Origin: Acidimicrobiia bacterium
GTDB taxonomy: Bacteria > Actinomycetota > Acidimicrobiia > Acidimicrobiales > SZUA-35
Direction of reading: 5' to 3'
DNA: 6,661 nucleotides
Assembly: GCA_029857855.1 (NCBI GenBank)
Contig: JAOUGG010000137.1
Span: 1 to 6,661, forward strand
Numbering within the stretch: position 1 is the first letter of the stretch; every line of letters begins with the position of its first letter. Made by a program: the position numbers and the translations under genes. This document shows, one piece after another, positions 1 to 6,452 of the stretch. The notes beneath the pieces are model-generated. The model had not been told where the DNA came from, did no database searches, and was given only the letters and a program-made list of their open reading frames with translations.

Positions 1-184
1 GGTTCGGGCCGGCGCCAAGGCGGCCCACCTGCTCGACGGTCGGGTGCCACACGTCCTGTTGCTCGAACTCTTCACCGACGCCGGCATCGGCACCATGATC
101 ACGTCGGACCCCGAATCCGCGTGTGCCACGTCGGCCCCACGCTCACTCCACGCCTCGTCCATCAACCAGGAGCCAACCTCGTGA
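1..184 (+). CDS. argB: Acetylglutamate kinase, C-terminal end (partial, 5' end outside window)
   Basis: This is the 3' end of a gene read from base 2, about 60 codons ending at a TGA at 182-184. The stretch [20 protein letters not shown] followed by IGTMI is the characteristic C-terminal end of N-acetylglutamate kinase, the ATP-dependent cytoplasmic enzyme that phosphorylates N-acetylglutamate in arginine synthesis. The position directly before argD supports this. Family members usually stop within a few residues of the GIGTMI/GTKV motif. Here about 27 further residues follow, rich in Ser, Ala and Thr and without a recognisable motif, so the tail looks like an extension into former intergenic DNA. 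The stop overlaps the argD start by 4 nt (GTGA), which suggests translational coupling. The ATP- and substrate-binding parts lie outside the window. Confidence 0.9.
   Translation, partial: VRAGAKAAHLLDGRVPHVLLLELFTDAGIGTMITSDPESACATSAPRSLHASSINQEPTS
168..172 (+). promoter_or_regulatory. Ribosome binding site of argD
   Basis: AGGAG lies 8 nt before the GTG at 181 and within the argB coding sequence. It is the best Shine-Dalgarno match near any possible argD start. It decides for GTG 181 over the upstream in-frame extension and over the in-frame ATG at 280. Confidence 0.75.
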
Positions 185-1449
185 CCACCGCATCGTCGAT
201 CGACTCGAACGAAGATTCTCCGCAGGCCCGCCACCGTGCCGCCGTCCATGCGTCCGCCGATGCGGAACGGTGTCCGCTGATGCCGACCTACGGCCCGCCG
301 ACGGTGCAGTTCGTTCGTGGTGAGGGCCCCTACCTGTGGGACTCGAACGACATCAACTACCTGGACTTCCTGTCGGGAATCGCCGTGACCAGCCTCGGCC
401 ACAGCCACCCGGCGGTGGCAGCCGCCGTCGCCGAACAGGCCAAGCGCCTCCTGCACGTGTCGAATCTGTTCGGCACGGAACACAACGGCGATGTCGCCGC
501 CACCCTCGACCGGCTCATTGGCAACGGCCAACCGGCCGGTGGTCAGGTGTTCTTCTGCAACTCGGGCGCGGAGGCCAACGAGGCGGCCATCAAGCTGGCC
601 CGACGCTATGGCGGCCACGGTCGTCACGTCGTCGTCTGCGCCTACCAGAGCTTCCACGGCCGCACGTTGTCGACGTTGGCCGCCACTGGTCAGCCCACCA
701 AGTGGGAGGCCTTCCAGCCCTTGCCCGAGGGTTTCCGTCACGTGGTGTGGAACGATCTTGGCGAGCTGGCCAACACCCTGGACGAAACCGTTGCCGCCAT
801 TCTGCTCGAGCCGGTGCAGGGTGAAGGCGGGGTGAACCCGGCGACGGTCGAGTACTTCAAGGGCGTCCAGCAGCTGTGCCGGGAACGCGACATCCTGTTC
901 ATGGTCGACGAGGTGCAGACCGGCCTCGGCCGCACCGGCCAGTGGTTCGGTTTCCAGCACTTCGGCATCGAGCCCGACGTCGTGACCATGGCCAAGGCAC
1001 TCGGCAACGGCATGCCGATCGGAGCCTGCTGGGCCAAGGCCTCGGTCGCTTCGGCCTTCAGGCCGGGTGACCACGCCACCACGTTCGGCGGGCAACCGCT
1101 CGCCACCGCGGCGGCCCGGGCGGTGCTGGCCACCATGCAGGCCATCGGCGCCCCCGACCGGGCCACGGAAATGGGGGAGGCCCTCACCACCGCCCTGTCA
1201 CGGCTCCCGTACGTGAAGGAGGTACGGGGCCTGGGTCTGCTGATCGCCGCCGAACTCGACGGTCTCGACGCCCGGGAGGTCGCCGCCGAGTGCCTGCGGG
1301 AGGGCCTGGTCGTCAACGCCGTCACCCCGAGCGCACTCCGTATCACCCCGCCGCTGATCATCGAGGAGAGTCATATCGCCGCCGCCATCAACAAGCTCTC
1401 CAGCTCGCTCGACACCGTCGCCGAACGGGCCGACTCCTCGGCCGACTGA
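181..1449 (+). CDS. argD: Acetylornithine aminotransferase
   Basis: This 422-residue, class III, PLP-dependent aminotransferase converts N-acetylglutamate semialdehyde and glutamate to N-acetylornithine and 2-oxoglutarate in the cytoplasm. Visible landmarks are the PLP-phosphate loop [15 protein letters not shown] (S128-G-A-E-A-N-E134), [11 protein letters not shown], the cofactor-binding Asp243 in [12 protein letters not shown], and the Schiff-base Lys272 in [13 protein letters not shown]. The TTFGGQPLA segment follows. The Asp-Lys spacing of 29 equals that of known ArgD proteins. I chose the GTG at 181 because AGGAG lies 8 nt before it and it forms a GTGA overlap with the argB stop. The conserved LMPTYG segment begins around residue 33, so the first 30 or so residues are a poorly conserved lead. 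ArgD enzymes often also act as succinyl-diaminopimelate aminotransferase in lysine synthesis; sequence alone cannot exclude that here. Confidence 0.97.
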   Translation: MTTASSIDSNEDSPQARHRAAVHASADAERCPLMPTYGPPTVQFVRGEGPYLWDSNDINYLDFLSGIAVTSLGHSHPAVAAAVAEQAKRLLHVSNLFGTEHNGDVAATLDRLIGNGQPAGGQVFFCNSGAEANEAAIKLARRYGGHGRHVVVCAYQSFHGRTLSTLAATGQPTKWEAFQPLPEGFRHVVWNDLGELANTLDETVAAILLEPVQGEGGVNPATVEYFKGVQQLCRERDILFMVDEVQTGLGRTGQWFGFQHFGIEPDVVTMAKALGNGMPIGACWAKASVASAFRPGDHATTFGGQPLATAAARAVLATMQAIGAPDRATEMGEALTTALSRLPYVKEVRGLGLLIAAELDGLDAREVAAECLREGLVVNAVTPSALRITPPLIIEESHIAAAINKLSSSLDTVAERADSSAD

Positions 1450-1464
1450 GGATCGGAGACCACC

Positions 1465-2370
1465 ATGCGACACGTCCTGGAGATCGACGACCTCAGTGTC
1501 CCCGAGCTCGAGCGGATACTCGAGCTGGCCCGCCGGCCTGTGGCCGAAGTGCCGCCGCTGCTGTCCGGTCAGGGGGTGGCCTGCTACTTCGCCAAGCCGT
1601 CGGCCCGAACCCGCAACTCCACCGAGATGGCCGTTGTGCAGCTCGGCGGCCATCCGGTCTACATCACCGCGGAGGAGGTCGGCATCGATCAACGCGAGTC
1701 GGCCGAGGACGTCACCCGCACCCTGGCCTGCTATCACCGGGCCATCTGCGCCCGGGTGTTCGAGCACGAGCTGCTGGAACGTATGGCGGCCGTCGACGTC
1801 GTGCCCGTCATCAACCTTCTGTCCGACGGCGGGCATCCGCTCCAGGCCATTGCCGACGTGCTGACCATCGAGGCCGAATGCGGACCGGTGGCCGGTCGGA
1901 ACATCGTGTACGTCGGTGACGCCAACAACGTTGCCCGATCACTGGTCCTGGCCATCGGTTCGCTTGGAGGTAAGGTCACGGTCGTTGCCCCGCCCGATCG
2001 GCGTTTCAACGAGGTCGATGTCGATCGGTTGTCGGCGGCCGGGGCGCCGTTCACCTACGGGGATCGGCCGGAGGCGGTGACCGACGCCGATGTCGTCTAC
2101 ACCGACACGTGGGTGTCGATGGGCCAGGAGGGTGAACGGGACCAGCTCCTGCGCACCTTCGAGGGGTACCAGGTCGACGACGCCATGATGGCCCGCAATC
2201 CCGACTCGATCTTTCTGCATTGTCTCCCGGCTCACCGCAACGAGGAAGTGACCGACTCGGTGCTCGACGGGGCGCAGAGCCGGATCTGGCCTCAGGCCGC
2301 CAACCGACTGCCCGCCGTTCGGGCGGTGCTCCAATGGCTGCTCGAGGTCAACACCGAAGGCGGGGCCTGA
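1465..2370 (+). CDS. argF: Ornithine carbamoyltransferase
   Basis: This 301-residue enzyme joins carbamoyl phosphate to ornithine to give citrulline. The carbamoyl-phosphate loop is S46-A-R-T-R50 within FAKPSARTRNSTEMAV; the commonest family form is STRTR. Other landmarks are HPLQ at 124-127 (usually HPCQ or HPTQ), Asp214 and SMG at 218-220 in DTWVSMGQE for ornithine binding, and HCLPAHR from residue 252 with Cys253. The tail NRLPAVRAVL is also typical. The length is at the short end of the family, mainly because the N-terminus begins directly at the RHVLEIDDL segment. The ATG has GGAG 6 nt upstream (1455-1458), 15 nt after the argD stop. Its stop shares one base with the argR start. The SMG motif and the arg operon context argue against aspartate or putrescine carbamoyltransferase. 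Confidence 0.97.
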   Translation: MRHVLEIDDLSVPELERILELARRPVAEVPPLLSGQGVACYFAKPSARTRNSTEMAVVQLGGHPVYITAEEVGIDQRESAEDVTRTLACYHRAICARVFEHELLERMAAVDVVPVINLLSDGGHPLQAIADVLTIEAECGPVAGRNIVYVGDANNVARSLVLAIGSLGGKVTVVAPPDRRFNEVDVDRLSAAGAPFTYGDRPEAVTDADVVYTDTWVSMGQEGERDQLLRTFEGYQVDDAMMARNPDSIFLHCLPAHRNEEVTDSVLDGAQSRIWPQAANRLPAVRAVLQWLLEVNTEGGA

Positions 2371-2837
2371 TGCCGAGCGGCAAGACCCACCGGCAGCACC
2401 GGATCGCCCGGCTGCTGTTCGACAACGCCGTCACCAGCCAGAGCCAGCTCGTCGACCTCCTGGCCGCCGACAACGTGGCCGCCACCCAGGCCACCGTGAG
2501 CCGCGACCTCGACGAGCTCGGCGCGGTGAAGGTCCGTGTGCCGGGCGGTGCCACCGTCTACGCCATCCCCGAACATCCGACCGAGCAGCTTGCTCCCCAC
2601 GAACACCTTCGCCGGGTGCTGGGGGAGTGGCTGGCCGACGTCACCCGCTCCGGGGACCTGGTGGTGCTGCGCACCCCGCCTGGCTCGGCCCATGTCGTGG
2701 CCTCGGCGCTCGACCGGTCCGGCATCGACGACATGGTCGGTACCGTTGCCGGTGACGACACACTGCTGGCCATCGCCGCCGAGGGCCGAGGCAAACACCT
2801 GGCCAATCGATTGGCGGACATCGCCGGCATCGACTGA
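2370..2837 (+). CDS. argR: Arginine repressor ArgR
   Basis: This 155-residue regulator binds arginine and represses arginine biosynthesis genes. The N-terminal winged helix (residues 1 to about 70) has the recognition-helix signature [17 protein letters not shown] with S44-R45-D46. The C-terminal domain (about 80-155) has [10 protein letters not shown] with the paired Asp129-Asp130 that contact arginine and build the hexamer in characterised ArgR proteins. The ATG at 2370 overlaps the argF TGA by one base (TGATG), and GAAGG lies 9 nt upstream (2356-2360). This suggests termination-reinitiation coupling with argF. Being inside the operon it regulates, it is probably autoregulated; that is known in Actinobacteria but inferred here. 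The next gene, argG, is separated by 95 nt with repeats. Confidence 0.97.
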   Translation: MPSGKTHRQHRIARLLFDNAVTSQSQLVDLLAADNVAATQATVSRDLDELGAVKVRVPGGATVYAIPEHPTEQLAPHEHLRRVLGEWLADVTRSGDLVVLRTPPGSAHVVASALDRSGIDDMVGTVAGDDTLLAIAAEGRGKHLANRLADIAGID

Positions 2838-2849
2838 GCGTCGCCGAAC

Positions 2850-2903
2850 CGACGACGACATCCCGTTTCGACGACATCCTGTTTCGACGACGACATCCAG
2901 TTT
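2850..2903 (+). repeat. Three tandem imperfect direct repeats (19, 16 and 19 nt)
   Basis: Three consecutive units cover 2850-2868, 2869-2884 and 2885-2903. Each is (CGA)n followed by CATCC, one variable base, then GTTT. The 13-nt core CGACATCCNGTTT is found at 2856-2868, 2872-2884 and 2891-2903 and differs only at N, which is C, T and A in turn. The middle unit lacks one CGA triplet. The units are not palindromic. Origin by slipped-strand duplication is the simplest explanation. A role in protein binding or in the argG leader RNA is possible but not shown. Confidence 0.9.
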
Positions 2904-2906
2904 CAC

Positions 2907-2921
2907 TGCACGAATCAAGCA
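2907..2921 (+). promoter_or_regulatory. Imperfect dyad, possible operator before argG
   Basis: The sequence TGCACGAATCAAGCA has dyad symmetry of the form TGCnnGAnTCnnGCA centred on base 2914; 10 of 14 non-central bases match. It ends one base before the argG Shine-Dalgarno region. ArgR operators in other bacteria are AT-rich imperfect palindromes of about 18 bp with TGnAT-like half sites, so the resemblance is loose. Assignment as an ARG box is speculative. Confidence 0.3.
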
Positions 2922-2932
2922 AGAGGACCGCA

Positions 2933-4255
2933 ATGGCAGACATCAATCCCGCACCGGCCACCACGAACAGCACGAAGGACAGTCTCAAGAAGGACGGCAT
3001 CAAGAAGGTCGTACTGGCCTACTCCGGCGGCCTCGACACCTCGGTGATCCTCCGCTGGCTGCAGGAGGTCTACGACTGCGAGGTCGTCACCTTCACCGCT
3101 GATCTCGGCCAGGGCGAGGAGCTGGAGCCGGCCCGTACGAAGGCCCTGGCCATGGGTATTCCCGAGTCGTCGATCTACATCGACGACCTTCGGGAGGAGT
3201 TCGTCCGGGACTTCGTCTACCCGATGTTTCGTGCCAACACGATCTACGAGGGGGAGTATCTGCTCGGCACGTCGATCGCCCGACCCCTCATCGCCAAACG
3301 GCTTGTCGAGATCGCAGCCGAGCAGAACGCCGATGCCATCAGCCACGGCGCCACCGGGAAGGGCAACGATCAGGTCCGCTTCGAACTCGGCGCCTACGCG
3401 CTGAACCCCGACATCAAGATCATCGCCCCCTGGCGGGAGTGGGACCTGATGAGTCGCGAACGGCTACTGGCCTACGCCGCCGAGCACGGAATCCCGATCG
3501 AGATGTCGCGGGGCGCCAAGTCGCCGTTCTCGATGGACGCCAACATGTTGCACATCTCCTATGAGGGTGGGCCGCTCGAGGACCCGTGGACCGAGCCCCC
3601 CTCGGAGATGTGGCGCTGGTCGGTGACCCCCGAGCAGGCCCCAAACGATCCGACCTACCTGGAACTCGAGTACCGGGCCGGCGACATCGTGGCCGTCGAC
3701 GGGATCGAGATGACACCGGCCCAGGTGCTGACCCACCTCAACGAGGTCGGTGGGGCCAATGGCGTCGGTCGTATCGACATCGCCGAGAACCGCTACGTCG
3801 GCATCAAGAGCAGGGGGGCGTACGAGACCCCGGGTGGGTCGATAATGTTGCGGGCCCACCGGGCCATCGAGTCGATCACCCTCGATCGTGAGGTGGCCCA
3901 CCTCAAGGACGAGCTGATGCCCCGCTACGCCACCTTGATCTACAACGGCTACTGGTGGAGCCCGGAGCGACAGATGCTGCAGACGGCCATCGACTGGAGC
4001 CAGCAGTCCGTGAACGGCACGGTGCGCATCAAGCTCTACAAGGGCAACATCGACGTGGCCGGCCGTCGATCCGACGACTCTCTGTTCGACGCCAACATCG
4101 CCACCTTCGAGGACGACGAGGGCGCCTACAACCAGGCCGACGCCGAGGGCTTCATCAAGCTCAACGCCCTCCGGCTGCGAACCCTCACCGCCAAGCGGGG
4201 ACCCGGCGCCGTCGGTTGCGCCGACCTGGGCAAGTCGACGGGCGGTTCGTCATGA
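2933..4255 (+). CDS. argG: Argininosuccinate synthase
   Basis: This 440-residue enzyme condenses citrulline and aspartate, with ATP going to AMP and pyrophosphate, to argininosuccinate. The N-type ATP pyrophosphatase loop is S31-G-G-L-D-T-S37 within [14 protein letters not shown]. The signature [13 protein letters not shown] begins at residue 139, and the citrulline/ATP-side segment [14 protein letters not shown] begins at Glu285 (Lys292, Tyr297). Compared with typical proteins of about 400 residues, it has an extra N-terminal stretch of about 22 residues rich in Asn, Thr and Lys, and a Gly/Ser-containing tail after LNALRLRTL. The ATG at 2933 follows GAGGA by 5 nt, and no in-frame ATG, GTG or TTG exists in the gap between argR and this ATG. 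The stop overlaps argH by 4 nt. Confidence 0.98.
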   Translation: MADINPAPATTNSTKDSLKKDGIKKVVLAYSGGLDTSVILRWLQEVYDCEVVTFTADLGQGEELEPARTKALAMGIPESSIYIDDLREEFVRDFVYPMFRANTIYEGEYLLGTSIARPLIAKRLVEIAAEQNADAISHGATGKGNDQVRFELGAYALNPDIKIIAPWREWDLMSRERLLAYAAEHGIPIEMSRGAKSPFSMDANMLHISYEGGPLEDPWTEPPSEMWRWSVTPEQAPNDPTYLELEYRAGDIVAVDGIEMTPAQVLTHLNEVGGANGVGRIDIAENRYVGIKSRGAYETPGGSIMLRAHRAIESITLDREVAHLKDELMPRYATLIYNGYWWSPERQMLQTAIDWSQQSVNGTVRIKLYKGNIDVAGRRSDDSLFDANIATFEDDEGAYNQADAEGFIKLNALRLRTLTAKRGPGAVGCADLGKSTGGSS

Positions 4256-5694
4256 GCAACGCCGACACCGGGACGGAAACAACCAGCAACACGCTGTGGC
4301 ACGGCCGATTCGACGGTGGGCCGGCGCAGGCGCTGATGGACTTCACCGCCAGCCTGCCCTTCGACATGCGCCTGGCGGCGTGCGACATCCGTGGTTCGAC
4401 GGCGCATGTTCGAGGCCTCGCCCGTGTCGGTCTGTTCACCGCCGAGGAGGAGTCGGCGGTGGTCGATGCCCTCGAACAGGTGCGCGCCGAGATGGCGGAC
4501 GGCGGTTTCAGCTTCGTCCCGAGTGACGAGGACGTGCACACCGCCATCGAACGGCGGGTCACCGAGCTGGCTCCCGACGCCGGTGGCAAGCTGCACACCG
4601 GCCGCAGTCGCAATGATCAGGTGGCCACCGCCTTCCGGTTGTGGACCAGGGAGGCGATGCTCGACATCACCGGTCTGACCATGGACTTCCAGCAAATCCT
4701 GATCGACAAGGCCAAACTGGCCGGGGAGGCCTACCTACCCGGCTACACCCACCTGCAGCGGGCTCAGCCCGTGCCGTTGGCTCACCACCTGCTCGCCCAC
4801 GCCTGGGCGCTCGGCCGCGACGTCGACCGGCTCCTGGCCACGGCCAAGCGCCTCAACGTGTCACCGCTCGGAGCCGGCGCGCTGGCCGGTTCCTCACTCC
4901 CGCTCGATCCGGCATCGACAGCGTTGGATCTCGGCTTCGATCGTCCGTTCACCAACTCGCTCGACGTGACCAGCGACCGCGACTTCGTGGCCGAGGCCCT
5001 GTTCACCCTGGCCATGCTCGGCATCCACCTCTCCCGTCTCGGGGAGGAGTTCGTGCTGTGGTCGTCGCAGGAGTTCGGATTCGTCACCCTCGACGACGGC
5101 TACGCCACCGGTTCGTCGATGATGCCGCAGAAGAAGAACCCGGACATCGCCGAGCTGACCAGGGGGAAGACCGGTCGTCTGATCGGCAATCTGACCTCGC
5201 TGCTGGTAACCCTGAAAGGCCTGCCGCTGGCCTACAACCGTGACCTGCAGGAGGACAAGGAGCCGCTGTTCGACTCCGCCGACCAGATTCGCCTGGCGCT
5301 CATTGCCTTCGGCGGCATGGTGGAGACGGCGTCATTCAACACCGTGACCATGGCCACCGCGGCCGATGACCAGACGTCGCTGGCCACCGATCTCGCCGAG
5401 ATCCTGGTCCAACAGGGTATGCCGTTCCGGGAGGCCCACGCCATCGTCGGGGGCCTGGTCCGGGACTCGCTCGGCCGAGGGGTGCCGCTGTCCGATCTCG
5501 TCGGCGGCCACCCCGCCTTTCCCGACTCGGTGGCTTTCCTGTTCGCACCGGGAGCCGCCGTGTCCCGGCGGGCCAGCCCGGGTGGAGCCGGTTTCGGGCC
5601 GGTGGCCGAACAGTTCAAGCAGATCGAGGCCGACATGGAGCGATCGGGGTCCCGCCTGCGAACGCTTGCCGCCTCGCTCGATCCCTCCGACTGA
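4252..5694 (+). CDS. argH: Argininosuccinate lyase
   Basis: This 480-residue lyase of the fumarase/aspartase superfamily splits argininosuccinate to arginine and fumarate, the last step of the pathway. It begins with [10 protein letters not shown], typical of Arg[10 protein letters not shown] occupies residues 115-123. The catalytic-region Thr166-His167 lies in [10 protein letters not shown], and the mobile signature loop [11 protein letters not shown] runs from Gly287 to Pro297 with Ser288/Ser289. A later segment, [15 protein letters not shown], matches the C-terminal domain of the family. The enzyme is a tetramer in characterised members, with active sites made from three chains. The ATG lies in an ATGA overlap with the argG stop and has no strong Shine-Dalgarno sequence, so translation is probably coupled to argG. 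All key motifs are intact. Confidence 0.98.
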   Translation: MSNADTGTETTSNTLWHGRFDGGPAQALMDFTASLPFDMRLAACDIRGSTAHVRGLARVGLFTAEEESAVVDALEQVRAEMADGGFSFVPSDEDVHTAIERRVTELAPDAGGKLHTGRSRNDQVATAFRLWTREAMLDITGLTMDFQQILIDKAKLAGEAYLPGYTHLQRAQPVPLAHHLLAHAWALGRDVDRLLATAKRLNVSPLGAGALAGSSLPLDPASTALDLGFDRPFTNSLDVTSDRDFVAEALFTLAMLGIHLSRLGEEFVLWSSQEFGFVTLDDGYATGSSMMPQKKNPDIAELTRGKTGRLIGNLTSLLVTLKGLPLAYNRDLQEDKEPLFDSADQIRLALIAFGGMVETASFNTVTMATAADDQTSLATDLAEILVQQGMPFREAHAIVGGLVRDSLGRGVPLSDLVGGHPAFPDSVAFLFAPGAAVSRRASPGGAGFGPVAEQFKQIEADMERSGSRLRTLAASLDPSD

Positions 5695-5700
5695 TCGTCA

Positions 5701-6336
5701 GTGAACACCGGGGCCGCGAGCCAGGCCGTCGGGTCGGCTCCCGAACCGGCCGGTGAGCTCGGCCGGTTGTTGTCGGGCCCGGCGTCGACGATCGCGCCCC
5801 GGCTACTCGGGCTGGTGTTGACGGTGGGGGAGCGGTCGGGCCGGATCGTCGAGGTCGAGGCCTACGAGGGGCCCGATGACCCCGCCAGCCACGCCTTCAG
5901 GGGCCCCACCGCTCGCACCGAAGTGATGTTCGGCCCGCCCGGACACCTGTACGTGTATCTGAGCTACGGCGTGCACTGGTGCGCCAACATCGTCTGTCAC
6001 CCCGACGGGGTGGCCGGGGCGGTGTTGCTCCGAGCGCTCGAGCCCTTGACCGGAGTCGACGGCATGTGGAGCGACCGTCCGGCGGCCAAACGGGAGACCG
6101 ATCTGGCATCGGGCCCCGGCAAGCTTTGCGCGGCGCTGGGCATCACCGACCGCAACAACGGTGTCGACCTCCTCGACAACACGGCCCCGGTTCGCCTACA
6201 ACGGCCGGCGGACCACCGGTCGGTGTCGGGATCCGGCTTCGCCGTGGGCCCGCGGATTGGGATCACCAAGGCTGTTGATCGGCCGTGGCGGTTCGGGATC
6301 GCGGACAGCCCCCATCTGTCTCGGCGCTTCCCCTGA
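5701..6336 (+). CDS. mpg: 3-methyladenine DNA glycosylase (AAG/MPG family)
   Basis: This 211-residue base-excision repair enzyme of the alkyladenine DNA glycosylase family removes alkylated purines from DNA. The catalytic segment GRIVEVEAYEGPDDPASHAF carries Glu53, Tyr55 and His64, equivalent to human AAG Glu125, Tyr127 and His136. LYVYLSYG has Tyr86 (human Tyr159), CANIV has Asn96 (human Asn169), and LLRALEP has Arg111 (human Arg182). SGPGKLCAALGI is also conserved in the family. The GTG start lies 6 nt after the argH stop without a visible Shine-Dalgarno sequence, so reinitiation after argH is likely. No in-frame ATG or GTG lies between it and the conserved N-terminal segment; in-frame TTG codons at 5767 and 5770 are weak alternatives. 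The gene appears cotranscribed with the arg operon although it has no role in that pathway. Confidence 0.95.
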   Translation: MNTGAASQAVGSAPEPAGELGRLLSGPASTIAPRLLGLVLTVGERSGRIVEVEAYEGPDDPASHAFRGPTARTEVMFGPPGHLYVYLSYGVHWCANIVCHPDGVAGAVLLRALEPLTGVDGMWSDRPAAKRETDLASGPGKLCAALGITDRNNGVDLLDNTAPVRLQRPADHRSVSGSGFAVGPRIGITKAVDRPWRFGIADSPHLSRRFP

Positions 6337-6349
6337 CCCCACCACACCA

Positions 6350-6374
6350 TTCCGGCGGCTCCAGACCACCGGAA
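6350..6374. terminator. Stem-loop after mpg, possible terminator
   Basis: TTCCGGCGG (6350-6358) faces CCACCGGAA (6366-6374) across a 7-nt loop, giving 8 of 9 pairs with one C-A mismatch in the + strand transcript. In a minus-strand transcript the mismatch becomes a G-U pair, so the stem is complete there. No T-run follows on either strand. It lies 14 nt after the mpg stop, a sensible place for the operon to end, but without a U-tract intrinsic termination is uncertain. Confidence 0.4.
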
Positions 6375-6385
6375 AGGGGGTCGGG

Positions 6386-6411
6386 AACCGCCGGTTGGTC
6401 GGTTGTAGACT
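6386..6411 (+). promoter_or_regulatory. Possible promoter and operator-like CGGTT cluster for the last gene
   Basis: TAGACT at 6406-6411 fits the actinobacterial -10 pattern TAnnnT. No TTGACA-like -35 is present at 16-18 nt spacing. Just upstream are three copies of one pentamer: AACCG (inverted) at 6386-6390, CGGTT at 6392-6396 and CGGTT at 6400-6404. The first two form an 11-bp dyad. The last two are part of a CGGTTG direct repeat with 8-bp period. Predicted transcription would start near 6418, next to an in-frame GTG at 6417. Confidence 0.35.
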
Positions 6412-6452
6412 GTGGCGTGCTCTGTGCCCGAGGAATCCGCGATACCGGTTTT

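Larger units (their letters stand above)
2838..2932 (+). other. argR-argG intergenic spacer
   Basis: This 95-nt gap is the only substantial non-coding interval inside the operon; the other junctions overlap or are at most 15 nt. It holds three tandem CGACGACATCC-type repeats, a 15-bp imperfect dyad and the argG ribosome binding site (GAGGA at 2923-2927, 5 nt before the ATG). I see no convincing -35/-10 pair. There is only a weak 5-bp stem (CGTCG 2839-2843 with CGACG 2850-2854) and no T-run, so neither a promoter nor a terminator is supported. Confidence 0.8.

Noticed and set aside
280..282. ATG 280 as the argD start
   Set aside because: It lacks a good Shine-Dalgarno sequence, and starting there would remove residues just before the conserved LMPTYG segment; GTG 181 has AGGAG at ideal spacing and the GTGA overlap.
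738..1361. Long minus-strand open frame of about 207 codons inside argD
   Set aside because: It is antisense to a well-motifed gene; its translation is rich in Arg, Ser and Pro with no recognisable domain, as expected from GC-biased third positions.
1198..1836. Minus-strand open frame of about 212 codons across argD and argF
   Set aside because: It spans two confirmed + strand genes, is composed of GC-bias residues and has no family motif.
2839..2854. Terminator after argR
   Set aside because: Only a 5-bp stem (CGTCG/CGACG) with a 6-nt loop and no T-run; too weak to support termination in the middle of the operon.
2850..2903. CRISPR array
   Set aside because: The units are contiguous with no unique spacers, are under 20 nt, and no cas genes are present.
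2292..2933. Minus-strand open frame covering argR and the argR-argG gap
   Set aside because: It is antisense to argR and the repeats, has no domain, and its start lies in the argG start region. The repeats only keep the frame open because they lack stops.
6384..6411. ECF sigma factor promoter with GGAAC at 6384-6388
   Set aside because: The GTT that could serve as a -10 lies only about 13 nt downstream, too close for the usual ECF spacing; the TAGACT match is of another type.
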